Source of the DNA: Delphinapterus leucas
Taxonomy: Eukaryota > Chordata > Mammalia > Artiodactyla > Monodontidae
Direction: 5' to 3'
Assembly: GCF_002288925.2 (NCBI RefSeq)
Contig: NW_022098001.1
Coordinates: forward strand, 8,063,825 to 8,127,824
DNA: 64,000 nt
In this document: one piece after another, positions 47,040-59,494 of the stretch
Numbering within the stretch: position 1 is the stretch's first letter
Layout: each line of letters starts with the position of its first letter
Notes under the pieces: model-generated
Told to the model about the DNA's origin: nothing
Seen by the model: the letters and a program-made list of their open reading frames with translations, nothing else
Database searches by the model: none
Translations under genes and position numbers: made by a program

Positions 47040-47881
47040 GCTTCCTTCCTCCCTCCCTCCCTCCCTCCCTCCCCCCTTCCTTCCTTCCTTCCTTCCCCCT
47101 TCCTTCCTTCCTCCCTCCCTCCCCCCTTCCTTCCTCCCTCCCTCCCCCCTTCCTTCCTTCCTTCCTCCCTCCCTCCCCCCCTTCCTTCCATGTCCCACCC
47201 CCCCTTCTGTCTGTCTCTCTGTCTTTCTCCCTTTCTTCTTTCTCTCTTTTCCCTTGTTCCCTCTCTTGGGACAAAGCTCTCCCTACCAACTGCAGGAATC
47301 CCTGAGGCGATGGGACTTCTGGCTGTAGACTCCAGCCAGCACAGTCCGGCTGACCTGAGCCGGGGGTGCTGCTGGGCACCTTGGAGAAACAGCTGGGGCT
47401 GTTGGTGCCTGTCACCCAGATAGCGAGCTGTTCCACAGGAAAACAATAGGCTGCAAGAGCGGAGAGTGTTAGAACTGCCACCTCGGGAGCAAGTGATTCT
47501 CAGCATAAACACAGCAACGTATGGGCCTCTTGGTAACACCCTGGACCTCCTTTTATCTTAGAACTTCTTGCCTTTTCCTCATGGATGTGTTCTGGCCACG
47601 AGAGAAGACCAGAAGGTCAATTCCTTGGAGCGCTCAGATCTATGCAGACTGTTTCCCAGAGCTCATGGATGGGTGGTGTGTGCCCCGAGATACGAAGAGC
47701 CACCCAAGGAAAAGCAGTGCCTGGGTGGGAATGCTGAGAACAAACACCTCCAAAGGCATTCCTCCTGCCCCCTGCAATGACACGCCTACTTCTGTTGGGT
47801 TTTTGTGGAGATGGGTTGGGCTGCTGATCAAGGAAGGGTTATGCAACCTTAAAATTAGTGAAAGGTTTTTGTAAAAAAAAA
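47040..47881 (+). mobile_element. Unidentified retroposed segment with poly(A) and target duplications
   Basis: The segment starts with a (CCTT/CCCT)n pyrimidine tract (47041-47189), continues with about 680 bp of mixed composition and ends in an A-run at 47872-47883. A 14-bp duplication, aagaataagaaaaa, lies at 47025-47038 and 47882-47895. Poly(A) plus this flank is the signature of L1-driven insertion in plus orientation. The body has one frame of 117 codons (47521-47874) that I do not recognise. It may be a retrocopy of a transcript or a non-autonomous retroposon. Confidence 0.65.
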
Positions 47882-47904
47882 AAGAATAAGAAAAAGAAAA
47901 AATT

Positions 47905-48023
47905 GGGAGTTCCTTGGTGGCCTAGTGGTTAGGATTCCGGACTTTCATGACCCAGGTTCAATCCCTAGTCGGGAAACTGAGATCCCACAAGTCACATGGC
48001 ATGGTCAAAAAAAAAAAAAAAAA
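47905..48023 (+). mobile_element. CHR SINE, short subtype
   Basis: Head gggagttccttggtggccta, short body and poly-A, sited just after the right duplication of the 47-kb retroposon. Own duplication not clear. Confidence 0.85.
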
Positions 48024-48029
48024 GAATGT

Positions 48030-48900
48030 ATTAGCTCACTCAACAACACTGCCAGCTTGAAGATATTGGGGGTGGGGGTGGAAATACGTTTAAATACTGA
48101 ATTATATGCCTAGACAAGTTATCGATGAAGTATGAAAGTAGAATAAAATTCAATTTCAGAAGCTCAGGTTCTAAAAATTACCTCTCATGCACCCTTTCTC
48201 AAAAAGATATTAGACAATGTGATCCATTAAGGCATGGGAGAACACAAAGAACCAAGAAAGAGACAGTCTTAGGACTCAGAAAAGAGGTGAAGCAACAGAG
48301 GAGAAAGTTCAAGGGATGTCGGAAAATGATGGCTTTTTAGCAGGCTTAGAGAGCAACTAAACTCTCATCCAACAGAGGCCTCCAGGTGGGAGGGAAGTGC
48401 GGAAGGTTGAATCCATATATTAAGTTTAACACTGTGGAAAATTATATTGAGAAACTCTTTGAGGGTGTGAAAAGTATTAGGAATACGTACAGAGAAGATT
48501 AAGCAAATATTTAGCATTCAGTAGCTCCAGGGGGAAAATTATACAAGAATGGAAATATAATCAAATTAATCTTCTACATGCTTGGCTCAACAGTGAGTAA
48601 TATTCATATGATCTTCATAATAGAATTACTGAATGATAATTTACTAAAACTGGTGATAAACCTCACCTGAAAAAAAAAAAAACCTCACCTGAGAAGATGG
48701 AAGGAGGAAGATACTGGTATTGTGTGGGTAAGAGGATGTGGAAGGTTGTGAAAGAGTTAAATCATCATCTACTATAAAAGAAAGTCAATAGCTGTTGCCT
48801 AAAACTGATACATCAGGATCTAGCAACTAAACATCAATTAGGAATTCTTTGGGCAGCTGGTAATATCAAGGCTGATTAGCAGTAGTTTAGAAAAATAGGA
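48030..48900 (+). repeat. HAL1/L1-like LINE fossil, 3' part
   Basis: 'aaaattacctctcatgcacc' and 'ctttctcaaaaagatattag' match the same LINE region seen near 15150, giving independent support for a HAL1/L1M identity. Confidence 0.5.
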
Positions 48901-48935
48901 TTTAGTTTTTCTCATTTAAAAAAAAAAAAGGTCTG

Positions 48936-49151
48936 GGCTTCCCTGGTGGCGCAGTGGTTGAGAGTCCACCTGCCGATGCAGGAGACACGGGTTCGTGACC
49001 CGGTCCGGGAGGATCCCACATGCCGCGGAGCGGCTGGGCCCGTGAGCCATGGCTGCTGAGCCTGCGCGTCCGGAGCCTGTGCTCCGCAACGGGAGAGGCC
49101 ACAACAGTGAGAGGCCCGCGTACCGCACAAAAAAAAAAAAAAAAAAAAAAA
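48936..49151 (+). mobile_element. CHR SINE, long-GC subtype
   Basis: Complete body to taccgc and poly-A. Flanks 'aaaggtctg' and 'aaaagtctg' are a likely duplication. Confidence 0.93.
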
Positions 49152-49724
49152 AGTCTGAAAGTTAGCAGGCACTTGCTTTGGTGCTGACCCTCAGTTCTGG
49201 CATCTCTGAGATTCTCTTGGCCTTCTTAATGTGGACACAAGATGATCCCTTCAACGTTAGCTGTTACATCTATGCTTAAGGCAATAAGAAGGGGGAGAGG
49301 GTGGTGCTCATTGCAACTCTGTCATTTGTGAAGAAAGAAATGCAAGCGCTGACATTAGAAGCCTCCTAAATACCTTCATCACATTGGCCAGAAATAGGTC
49401 GCGGAAATGTGTTCTGGGTTAGCCAATCGACATAGTATTTAGAAATATGGAAGTAAATGCTAGAATTTGAAAAAGAAAGCTCAAATAATGAAAAAGAGTT
49501 GCCCTTAGGAGTGGGATCGGAAAGTGGGGAGGAGTGAGGCATGGATTGATAGTTTTCAATAATATTAACCAATATTATTTTCATTATCACTCAAGGTAAT
49601 TATTTGACTTTTAAAACTATATATACTTTTATACATATGTGTAGTTTATATACACACATATATATATACAATTTTGATCAAATAAAATTAATTTTCAAAA
49701 TAAAAGTACAATTGCAAACATATC
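49152..49724. other. Unassigned flank sequence
   Basis: No gene seen. It contains an AT/TA-rich patch at about 49640-49672. Confidence 0.4.
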
Positions 49725-50110
49725 ATGTTCCCTCTTACCCAGGGTCTTTGCGTTTGCTATTCTATAGCCCTAAAACTCTTAGTCTCTTTTGTCCTTCATC
49801 TAACTAGCTCCTAACCTTCCTTTGGATCCCTGCTCCGTCATCTCATCCACAGAGAAGCATCTTCGGCTCTCCCAGATTAGGTGTAGGTATATTGGGGAGA
49901 TACATTTCTCTGTGATTTATTAATGCAGCAACATGCTCCTCTTTTTGAAAACACTTGTCACAGTTGTGATTTCATATTTATTCGTGTGGTGTCCGATCAC
50001 TGGCCATCTCCTTCCACTAGACTCTGAACTCCAGGAGGGCAGAGATGATGCCTGTTACTGGCTCATCACTTTCTGTGTGGCACTTAACACTATTGCTGGC
50101 ATTTGGTCTG
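49725..50110 (+). mobile_element. L2 LINE 3' fragment
   Basis: L2 phrases 'cagggtctttgcgtttgcta', 'cttccactagactctgaact' and 'ccaggagggcagagatgatg'. Confidence 0.8.
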
Positions 50111-52020
50111 CAGCTTCATAACTCGTCTGAGTCAGCGTTTTTGCACTTTCCTGCCTCTCACAGTAAAAAGTTTCATCTTCTTACACAACGAAGTTCAAAA
50201 GCAGGAAGAAGGTAGAGCACTCACTTTAGGGATGAAAAAATCTTTCCCAGAAGCCCCCATCAGACTTCCCCTTCCATCTCATTGGTCAGAACTAGGTCAC
50301 ATGACCAGTAGAGATCAGGAGCTGGATCCACCTTCTGTGAGATCAAGGAATCTCCACTCAATATTTGAATAGATCTGGGCTATCTTAACAAGAAAGTAGT
50401 GAGAGAATGCCGTTGGGTTAAAAATATATATCAATTAGTGATACCACAGTGTTGATAGCTTCATAATATAGATGATAAATTTGACCTTCGTTTTGGATAA
50501 TGTAAGTAGCAGATCTGGGATTCAAATCTTTACCTGCCTTATTCCAAAATCTGTACCAGGCCACCTCCTAGCTTTAAATGTAAAGTTCTTCCTGTATCAG
50601 GATGTGGTAGATTTAGTCATGAATGGCTTTACAGAAGAAAAATACTTTAGGCATGGTCTTGAAGGAAATTACACAAATTGGGTTGATGGAGTGAATGAGA
50701 GGGCAGTTGTGAGGTATTATATTAAAACCACCCTCTTCATTTTCCCTCTGTATTAAAATGCTTTTCATGTATCCCGTCGATCATGAGAGCATCCCTCTCT
50801 ATTTTGGGGATTATTATTGCTTTGATGGTCTAAATGAACTGGGAAGAGATGACATTTACCCAAGGGAAAATGCCAAAATGAGAACCCAGAGACCATGGCT
50901 GGGCTACAACAGAACAGAATGTTCTCTCTGAGATTTTTAATGAGGCATGTTCATTTTTGATACCTCAAAATACTCTTTAAACTGTCTCGACCCGGAAAAA
51001 CATATTCAAAAAACCTCATATCATGAGACTGCCCCTTTCCTGTTTGATAACCTTCAGCAATTCTTCAGTACACATAGGGCCACCTAATCTATGAATTGAG
51101 ATGTTCCCCACTCTAACTCCAATTCATCCTCACTGGGCTTCTGCAGAAAGAGACTTGAGTTGAATATGGCTGGATATGGGGTCTGTAGGGCTACAGGTTG
51201 GAGGGAACTGTCTTTGTCCAAGGCTTGGCATCCCCTCAAATCACAAGCAGAGCCAGAAAACATGAATGAAAATTGGAAGGTGGATCCAAAGTGCCAAAAG
51301 GGATATTTGGAGAGAACTTAAAGCTTAAGTGGGACAAAGGAGATATTAAAACTGGTCCATGATCTAGGATATCAAGCCAAGAGATACGAGTAAGTGGATG
51401 CCAGTTGGGAGCATTGAGATTCGGACAGCAAAAAATCTAGAGCAATTGTCTGTGGCATTTGCTGCTGGGGATGATTTGCTTTTATTATCCACCCTGGTCT
51501 TGGTACAGCCCCTCCCTCCCCTGCATCCTATGTTGTCAGTTCTTCCTGGGTGGTCCTGGCAGAAAGCCCTGACCTTTCCCAGGGTACTTTGGAGATAGCA
51601 GGCAGGCCTCTGTGGCACAAGCTGGTCCATGCAGTCCCCAGTATACTAAGTTTTGGAGACAATCAGAGCACAGGACATTTTTCACTGTACTTTTTCCATC
51701 TCTTGTTGCAGAACTTCAGGCAGAGATGTGCATGAGGAGAGGGGAAGGAGGTGGTTAAGTCTAAGTGGTCCAGCCCAGTGGGAAGGGGCTCGTCATGGGC
51801 TTGGGCACTGGATGCAGAAGCCATATGAAGGAGGCCATGATTGGTCTCTAAGCAGTAGTTTTCCAGATTGGAAGAGAGAAGATTTGCCGGAAAGACAGCC
51901 CTATGGTGTTGCCCAATTTAGATGTACACCCTCATTCTTAGGGCCAGTTTCTTGAAACTCTCTGAGTGGCCTATATGTAGCTCCTTCTGGCTCCTGTGGG
52001 ATTTTAGACATTAGAGATGC
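50111..52020. other. Unassigned upstream flank
   Basis: No gene recognised. Part of 50150-50350 ('ctcattggtcagaactaggt') resembles a widespread old mammalian repeat that I cannot name. Confidence 0.4.
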
Positions 52021-52024
52021 ACCA

Positions 52025-52175
52025 GGGCCTTGCTTTGTAAAGTGTAGCCACAGGTCAGTAATATTGGAATAACCTGGAAGCTTGTTAGAAATACAGAATC
52101 TCGAGCCTCCTAAATTAGAGCTACATTTTAACAAGGTTTAAATGCACATTAAAGGCTTAAGAAGCATTTTCCAGG
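52025..52175 (-). mobile_element. MER5A-type hAT fossil
   Basis: 'ctggaagcttgttagaaata', 'cagaatctcgagcctcc' and 'acattttaacaaggtt' form the reverse of MER5A, a non-autonomous hAT element. Confidence 0.7.
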
Positions 52176-52179
52176 GCTT

Positions 52180-53560
52180 GAAAATACAGCCACAAGTGAA
52201 AGCCGTATCTCCTGGGGGTTCAGAGCAAAGAAGTACAATGGATGGCTGTGGGTAAATTGTAACCAGTGGAGCAGCTGTGTTGTTGTAGCAGAAATTCCTC
52301 TTCAAAATTCACTTGGGATTAACAGTGGATGAAACTAATGTGATGCACGGTTAATGGGAAACTTTAGGATGAGCTATCAGGTGGTCACCACATAAACCCA
52401 TTGATCAATCTTAGCATCATTAAAAGCAGAACAGGCAGATACTGTAGGTATTCCACGGCAAAGCCTGTGGCATCACCTTTGAGGTGCTATTCCCTAAAAT
52501 TGAAGCAATCTAATCAAGCCTCTGGAAACAAGGAAGAGACGGAAACGAGTTGAAAGACAGTCCAAAGGAGCCCAACAGACACATCTAGAATATTGAGAAG
52601 CCTGAGGGAAACAGACTTATCTGCAACAAGTCAATGGCATGAAAAAAAAAATTGTGGGTTGGGGAGAAATCTACATCAAAATGAATATAAAAGACAAACA
52701 ACTAAATGTAATTTGTGGACCTGGTTTGGATCTTGATTTAGAAAAGAAACATGTTTAAGAAATGTATATGGACATACGCACATGCACAATGACATGATAT
52801 CTGAAACTGGCTTTAGAAGAATTAAAAGAATTCAACCAAAGGGGGAAAAAGAGTAGATAAAGTGAATGTGGCAAAATTTTTCTTAATTATTGCATTTGCG
52901 TGAATGGGTCTATGAGGATTCATTGTATTGTTCTCTCCACTTGCTGTGTGAGTTTAATTTTCTTATAAGCAAAAAATTGCTTTTGAAAGCAACAAAATCC
53001 AGAGCTCAGTGTCCATATTTGTCTAGCCAAGGTGCTATAGGGAAGGGAGCGGACAGATATAAGTGGGTATGAAGGGCTTCAGACAAGGCTTTCAAGAACC
53101 AGAAAGTGGAACCAGCTGGGGTCTCCATCCTCCACTGGCCCCTGCCTGGGTGGGTGAGAGCTTGGCAAGTACATATGTTTGGGGTGTGTGCGTGTGTGTG
53201 TGTGTGCGCACGCGCGCGCGCGTGCGCACAATGAGGGGGGCACTCAATTTGAAAATATGATATTTAAGCAAAATGATATGATTCTTCCCTGAGAGCTGGT
53301 GAGGACCAAGCTGAGGATGAAGTTCCCAAGGACCAAGTCTGGAGTAGGGAATTCCTTTCCCAAAATATCAGGTGATGCCCAAATCAAAAAAACAAAAGGA
53401 GCAGAAACTGTATAAGAAAAAATGTGCCCAAAGGCCAGGTAGGCCCCCAGAGACACAGGAGCCTCAGGAATTAACAGGGGCAGGTTCAGGGGCAGACCTT
53501 GGAGTGAGAGAATGAGCACGTAAGACTTGGGGATAACAGGGCCAGCCCACGGAGAATCAT
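52180..53560. other. Unassigned upstream flank
   Basis: No gene seen. A notable TG/CG alternating tract lies at 53184-53230. Confidence 0.4.
53184..53230. repeat. Alternating purine-pyrimidine (TG/CG) tract
   Basis: 47 bp of unbroken purine-pyrimidine alternation, including a CGCGCGCGCG core (53211-53220). A strong Z-DNA candidate. Confidence 0.9.
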
Positions 53561-53564
53561 TTAG

Positions 53565-53715
53565 AACTCTGGATCTTAAACCTGGATGTCCATAGAATCT
53601 CCATAGGAGCCTGTCACAAATGTACATTTCCTGGCCCAACCTCTAACTTAGTGAATCAGAATCCCCAGGGGTGAGTCTCAGGAATTTGTATTTGTAACAT
53701 GCGCTTCCATATGCA
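53565..53715. mobile_element. MER5-like hAT fossil
   Basis: 'gtgaatcagaatccccaggg' and 'tctcaggaatttgtatttgt' are MER5-family phrases. Subfamily uncertain. Confidence 0.5.
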
Positions 53716-54403
53716 CAGGGATTTTTACCACACCAGGCAAGCACTGGTACCAAGACCAGCAGGTCTGAGGAACTATCAGCCCAGGTTGCCTTTAGAATCT
53801 ACCACTTCATTGGGCCAGCTGTTGCATGGCTCCTGTATGGCTCATCCCAGCTCTAACGGCCAAGAGCAAAAAGACATCAATTTACCAAAAAGACATCAAT
53901 TACTCAGTCCGACCTCCTAACACTTCCCTTCATTGACTCTGTGCCCCAGGCAAACTACTCCGCACATTGTATCTTAAATGCTCATTGCATTTTCCAGCTG
54001 GTATTTAAAGCAATTTAACTTTAATAACTTAAGACTGATGTAGGAATGAAGAGAGAGGAAGAAATGTGATTGCTCTTTATCGTAAGGATTTTAAGGAAAT
54101 AGAGTTCTTAGGCTTCCACCAGAATCATAACTTGTCCAGAAGGATGGACCTACAGAAATTATCCTGGAATCCCAAATTTAAGCTTGCATTTCTCATTCTA
54201 TCTGTTGCTGCCACACATTTTCTGTATCACTGATGGCTCAAAGTCAGAACTGCCTGTAATTTTGTAACATGTAAGGCATTAATCCTCAGGCAATCCTCTG
54301 CTTTACAAGTGCCTTTGACATTTCAACGACTCATAAAAAGTAACAATTTTAGGAGGTCTGTTTGTATTTTTGAATATGTAAACATTTTAAAATGAAATAA
54401 TGG

Positions 54404-55148
54404 TGTATTTGTTATCTATTGCTGTGTAACAATCTACCCCAAATTTAGCAGCTTAAAACAACAAACAGGGACTTCCCTGGTGGCACAGTGGATAAGGCTC
54501 TGCGCTCCCAATGCAGGGGGCGTGGGTTCGATCCCTGGTCAGGAAACTAGATCCCACGTGCATGCTGCAACTAAGAGTTCCCATGCTGCAACTAAGGAGC
54601 TGGCGAGCCACAACCAAGGAGCCCAGGAGCCACAACTAAGGAGCCTGCCTGCTGCAACTAAGACCTGGTGCAACAACGACAACAACAACAAAAATCCACC
54701 ACCACCAAACATTATTATCTCACCTGGTTTCAGGAATCTAGCAGCAGCTCTGCTGGGTGCTTCTGGCTGAGGGTCCCTTGTGAAGCTGTGGTCAAGCCAT
54801 CAGCCAGGTCTTCAGTCACCTGAAGGCCAGAGGATCTCTTTTCAAGTTCACTCACGTTCTTGTTCCGTGGGCTGCTGGACAGAGGGCTCAATTACTTGCC
54901 ATGTGAATCTCTCCTTAAGGATGTATGTATATCCTCCAGAAATGACTGCTGGCTTCCCCTAGAACAAATGAGAGAGAGAGACCTTAGCATCTTTTATAAC
55001 CTAATTTTGAAGGTGGCATTTCATCTTTTCTGCTGTATTCTGTTGGTCAGATAAGCCAATCTTGCTGCGATGTGAGAGGGAACTATGCCAGGGTGTAAAC
55101 ATCAGGAAGTGAGATCTTTGGAGCTGTCTTGGAGGATGCCTACCACAT
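54404..55148 (+). repeat. Widespread old mammalian repeat, split by a SINE
   Basis: Starts 'tgttatctattgctgtgtaa', continues after the SINE with 'acattattatctcacctggt' and ends 'ggatgcctaccaca'. The text on each side of the SINE joins into one known-looking repeat, but I cannot assign its family with confidence. Confidence 0.5.
54468..54700 (+). mobile_element. CHR SINE variant with 'gcaactaag' repeats
   Basis: Head gggacttccctggtggcaca, body with repeated 'caactaaggagc' units, tail (AAC)n. Flanks 'acaaaca' and 'accaaaca' match the interrupted host repeat. Confidence 0.88.
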
Positions 55149-55275
55149 AGGGGTAGTTTTCAAAGCTTAAAAAAAATTAAAAATTAAAAAAACTTGAAAA
55201 ACTAATAGAATAGACTCACACATCTTCATTTATGACAAAGCTATATGAAGTGTAGTGGAAACAGGACAGTCTTTT

Positions 55276-55486
55276 TTTTTTTTTTTTTTTTTTCGGTTCG
55301 CGGGGCTGTCACTGCCGCGGCCCCTCCCGTTGCAGAGCACAGGCTCCGGACGCGCAGGCTCAGCGGCCATGGCTCACGGGCCCAGCGGCTCCGCGGCATG
55401 TGGGATCTTCCCGGACCGGGGCACGAACCCGCGTCCCCTGCATCAGCAGGCGGACTCTCAACCACGGCGCCGCCAGGGAAGCCCCC
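55276..55486 (-). mobile_element. CHR SINE, long-GC subtype, minus strand
   Basis: Long T-run then the reversed body ending 'cgccagggaagcccc'. Duplication aggacagtctttt (55263-55275) and agggcagtctttt (55487-55499), one mismatch. Confidence 0.93.
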
Positions 55487-55529
55487 AGGGCAGTCTTTTC
55501 AGGAAGTGACTCTGGGCCAGTAGGATATC

Positions 55530-55800
55530 CAGATGAAGGAGGAAGGAAGGAAAGAAAAAGAAGGAAAGGAAAGGAAGGACTTGACCCCTACCTCACACAA
55601 AACAAGGTAATTCCAAGTGGATTATAGTTTTGAATATTAAATATAAAACAATAAACCTTCCAGAAGATAACAGGAAAATATCTTTATGACCTTGGAGTAG
55701 GCCAAAAAAAAAAAAAAGAAACAGAGAGAGACAGAGAGAGAAGGAAGGAAAGAAAGAAAGAAAGGAAAGAAGGAAGAAAGGAAGAAAAAGAAAGCCTTCT
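55530..55800. repeat. Two purine (GGAA/GAAA)n tracts
   Basis: Tracts at about 55535-55580 and 55715-55795, both G/A-rich on the plus strand, with about 130 bp of unassigned AT-rich DNA between. Confidence 0.85.
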
Positions 55801-55919
55801 ATAAATCCATGAGAAAAGACAATCTGATGTGAAATAAGCCAATAAACTTGATAAGCAATTCCAAAAAGTGGATATCCAAATAATCGCTATACACAGAAAT
55901 GTACTCAAAAGCAAACAGA

Positions 55920-56250
55920 GGGACTTCCCTTGTGGTCCCAGTGGTAAAGAATCTGCCTTCCAATGCAGGGGACAGGGGTTTGATCTCTGGTCGGGGAACT
56001 AAGATCCCACATGCCATGGGGCAACTAAGCCCGCACGCCACAATTACTGAGCCTGCGCACCTCAACTAGAGAGCGTGCGCTCTGGTGCCCGTGCACCGCA
56101 ACTAGAGAGAGAAAAAACCCGCACGCCACAACTAAAGAGATGCCCGCACGCCACAGCGAAGAGCCTGTGCGCCTCAATGAAAGATCCCACATGCCGCAAC
56201 TAAGACCCGACGCAGCCAAAAAAATAAATTTAAAAAATAAAAACAAACAA
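55920..56250 (+). mobile_element. CHR SINE, long and diverged
   Basis: Head ggacttcccttgtggtccca. The body has many 'cgccacaact' units and differs from the other long copies, ending in an A-rich tail. No clear duplication. Confidence 0.85.
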
Positions 56251-56255
56251 AAATA

Positions 56256-58320
56256 AATATGATTGGCCTAGATTAGATCAGCGTTGACCCTATGGACCAG
56301 TTAGTTGTTGCCAGGCAGGCAGGAGAAACGGCTACACTCCCTACCTGACCCCTCACCAACCACCAGCACCAACACCAGTTTGGATGGACTGGGCTCATAA
56401 TCCAGTAGGTTTCCACTAGACTGTGTAGTGGTGTAGTAGGTTTGTGGGATTTTTCTCCTAGCTAAACATACAGACACACACACACCACAGCTTTGAAAGG
56501 AAGTATTGAATCTTACTCCTTTTTCTGTTTTCCGTACTAGCTCAGTGGCCTAGATGTTAGTGAAAGAAATATATGTGGTAAACTGAATATATGTTTGTTA
56601 TTTGATTGACTATGAAAATGTACAGACCCAGGCTGTGCTTCTAGGGCAGAACACACACATGCGTGTGCATATGTACACACACACACACATACACACATAC
56701 ACACACACCGCTATGAGTTATGCCCCTCAAGATTCTTCAGTTACAATCAGAAGTATTTAGCTCTAGCTTCTTTAACAGAAACAGATTTCAGTGGAAACCT
56801 ATAGATGTTGGACAGAATCAAAGAGAAATCTGTATATCCAGGCTCAGGAAGGACAGGAACTGGGCCTGCTCTCAGGTTCTCAGTCAGCAGGAATGAGTTG
56901 ATGGTCTCCTTAGGATGCTGTCCCACCATTTTCTGCCCTTAACTCGAAATCCAGATCTCAGGGAGAAGGCATCTAACTGGACTAGCTCTAGTCAAATGGC
57001 CCCATGCCTCCCACCCCAGCACCTCTACTTATTGTCCTACCAAATGGCATCCAAGGGGACAAGGACAGAGTCCCCACAGCAGTACTATGAAGACGGTTAT
57101 GGTCCAGATAGGCAAAGACAACAGAGCCCGCTGTGAGAGCCCTTTGGACTGTCAGGGCAACGATGCCTATGGTAAGGTGGATGCCTGGTCCATTCATTTT
57201 GCCAAGAAGTCTCTGGGAAGCTCCCTACACAGGCACCCAGGAGAGATGGAGGCCTCTCCAGCCGTGGCACCTAGCTGGGACTCCATCCAGGAATGTTTCC
57301 TGATTTCCAACATTCTTAAATAAGGTGTCTAGATGGCAATCTGAACCAACATAGCTTTGGTTGAGTATGACTCGCCCTTAAACATCCTGGGGCACTTTCC
57401 AAATCATGAAAACTAAAAGGAAAGGCAAGGTCCTTTCCCTGCGGCAGCAGGGAAAACTTGAGCTGGTGCTTTGTTAAAGCGGAAAGCAATTTAACCAGCA
57501 TGTCACTCACTTGAAGGGCCTGGAGTAGATCCTCAAAAGTGTATGGAATGAGATTTGGATTGAGAAACGAAATGAGAATTTATTTACAAGTGATAAGACA
57601 AAACTAAAAATATTATTTTTTCCAATGAAAACTACACCATCTTTTGGGTCAAAAAAAAAAAATGTGTATGGAACTAACAGATGCCCTTGAGAGTCTCTCC
57701 AGTCCTTGAGATTTGGAGATTTCCAGTCCAGTGGTCCTATCTCAAAGGGGGGGGGAAGGTGAAGTCACACAGTGTTCACTTCCAGATCCCGAATTATTGG
57801 ATGGAGGTGACCAGCCAGCAGTCTGTGATACCCCTCGTGGCTGCCTCAGCCCATGTGCCCACCCTGCCCACCGTGGTCCTAGAAGGTGGAATGCAGTGCC
57901 TGGGACAGGGCCATCTCAGTCTCAAGACGGACCCCTACAAGGCCACCTGAGTGCAGAATCCTTTTTATTTAAAAAATCTTGCCTCATGGTGTCTTTCCGA
58001 AGCGTTCACTCTAGTTTGCATAGAAACAACAGCTCCCTCTGTTTTCTCACTCATATTTCCTTAATTTATGTGGTGTTGAAGTAAATCACTTCCATTACAA
58101 GGGGCATAAACAGGTCTGGTGACAAGCACAACTCGCCCTGGCCCATGCTTGCCCCTCAGCTGAGAGGGCCCAAGTCTTCTGCAGAGAAGCCCCCAGCTGT
58201 GGTGGGCCTCTTGCCTATTGCAGAGAAATGTTGATAAAGGTTGATTCCAGTTGGTAGGTTTTTGGGTGATTTTTAATTTTTAGGTACTATTTATAGTTTC
58301 TAACATTTGCATGGGCTTTT
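56256..58320. other. Unassigned upstream flank
   Basis: No gene recognised. CA-rich microsatellite at about 56650-56708. Short frames (for example 57713-58084, plus) carry no domain. Confidence 0.4.
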
Positions 58321-58327
58321 ATTACTT

Positions 58328-58471
58328 CCCCCCTTCTCCCCTTCCCTGTCCCCCTCGCCCCAACCATGCTGCACAGCTCGCAGGATCTCAATTCCCCGAC
58401 CAGGGGCTGAACCCGGGCCCCAGCAGTGAAAGCACCAAGTCCTAATCACTGGATGGCCAGGGAATTCCCTG
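58328..58471 (-). mobile_element. CHR SINE, short subtype, minus strand
   Basis: Reversed body ends 'gatggccagggaattccc'. Duplication tattactt at 58320-58327 and 58472-58479. The tail is a pyrimidine-rich mix rather than pure T, so this is an older copy. Confidence 0.85.
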
Positions 58472-58479
58472 TATTACTT

Positions 58480-59480
58480 TTTATAATCAAAGAAAAAATG
58501 TATGTATATTATTCATCCTCTATAGATTTTTGGTGTTTGTTAAAAATATACTAGAGATAATTTTCAACGATTTTGTTAATAAAAGACTTAGAAAAGGGGA
58601 AAAAGTCTATTTTTTGTTAATGGTTAATAGAAGAGAGGTTTTATACATTTTTGGAGTACCTTTATGGGTCTACCCTGCATTTGCAAGCCTCTATATACAA
58701 ATGGAAATTGGGATCAGAATTAACCATTATAAAACCCCCTTTAAATAGGCCAATTAAGATAGGATTTTTTTTTAAGTTACCTTATGTAGCGTCATGTATC
58801 TTTCTAATTTCCTATTCTTTTACTATAAAAGTAATGAAATTCATTTCAATAATCACCATGGAGAGAAAGAATATAATGGTCATTTGTAATCTAATCATCT
58901 AACTGTTGGCATTTTTGTTTCAAGTTATTTTCTGCCCTAGACCTTCAAACCGTTTAATAAATCTTGCCCCAGTTTAGTCTCAAAACAGGATTCAGAACAT
59001 CAGGGAGATGTTCATGCTCCCATAAGCGAGGCATAGAGCCCACTCCTGACTGCTTGGCCAGTGGTTTCTCCAGGGAAAAGCTGGCTGTGTCGTGTGAGGG
59101 ACACCTGTACACTGGCAATGATCAGCACAGTCCCCAGAGATAAGTCACCTTACTAACTAGACTCCTCTATGTGGAGCACTAAGGGCCACAAAGAAAGACT
59201 AAGGTCACTTATTTAGATGAGTTTTGTTTCTTTGTGTTTTTTGTTTCTTTGTGTTCTTGTGTGTTTTTAAGTCCTTAAGTTCTTGTATCAGAATTTGATG
59301 TGAGCATGTGAAATATTTAATCTACCATTTGGGATTTTCATTTAATGACCTGGATACACGTTTGGCTAAAATTAACATGAATTCATTAAACGTGAATTCA
59401 TTTAACATGAATTTTTAAATTGTTTACCTTTTAACGGAAATACAAAGCATTTGGAAATAGACCAAACAATGTACCCTCAA
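58480..59480. other. Unassigned upstream flank
   Basis: No gene seen. It holds the donor copy (59161-59207) of the 47-bp repeat described at 60272. Confidence 0.4.
59161..59207 (+). repeat. 47-bp direct repeat, copy 1
   Basis: 'actcctctatgtggagcact...' to '...aaggtca'. Its second copy is at 60272-60318 with a single difference (g/t). Confidence 0.9.
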
Positions 59481-59494
59481 CCCCCATCTCTTTA

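Noticed and set aside
47041..47189. Tandem array that might be a CRISPR-like repeat
   Set aside because: Units are 4-bp CCTT/CCCT with no spacers; it is a microsatellite in a mammalian genome.
47009..47539. 176-codon minus-strand frame rich in Gly/Arg/Glu/Lys
   Set aside because: It translates the CCTT/CCCT repeat tract; the protein is a repeat artefact.
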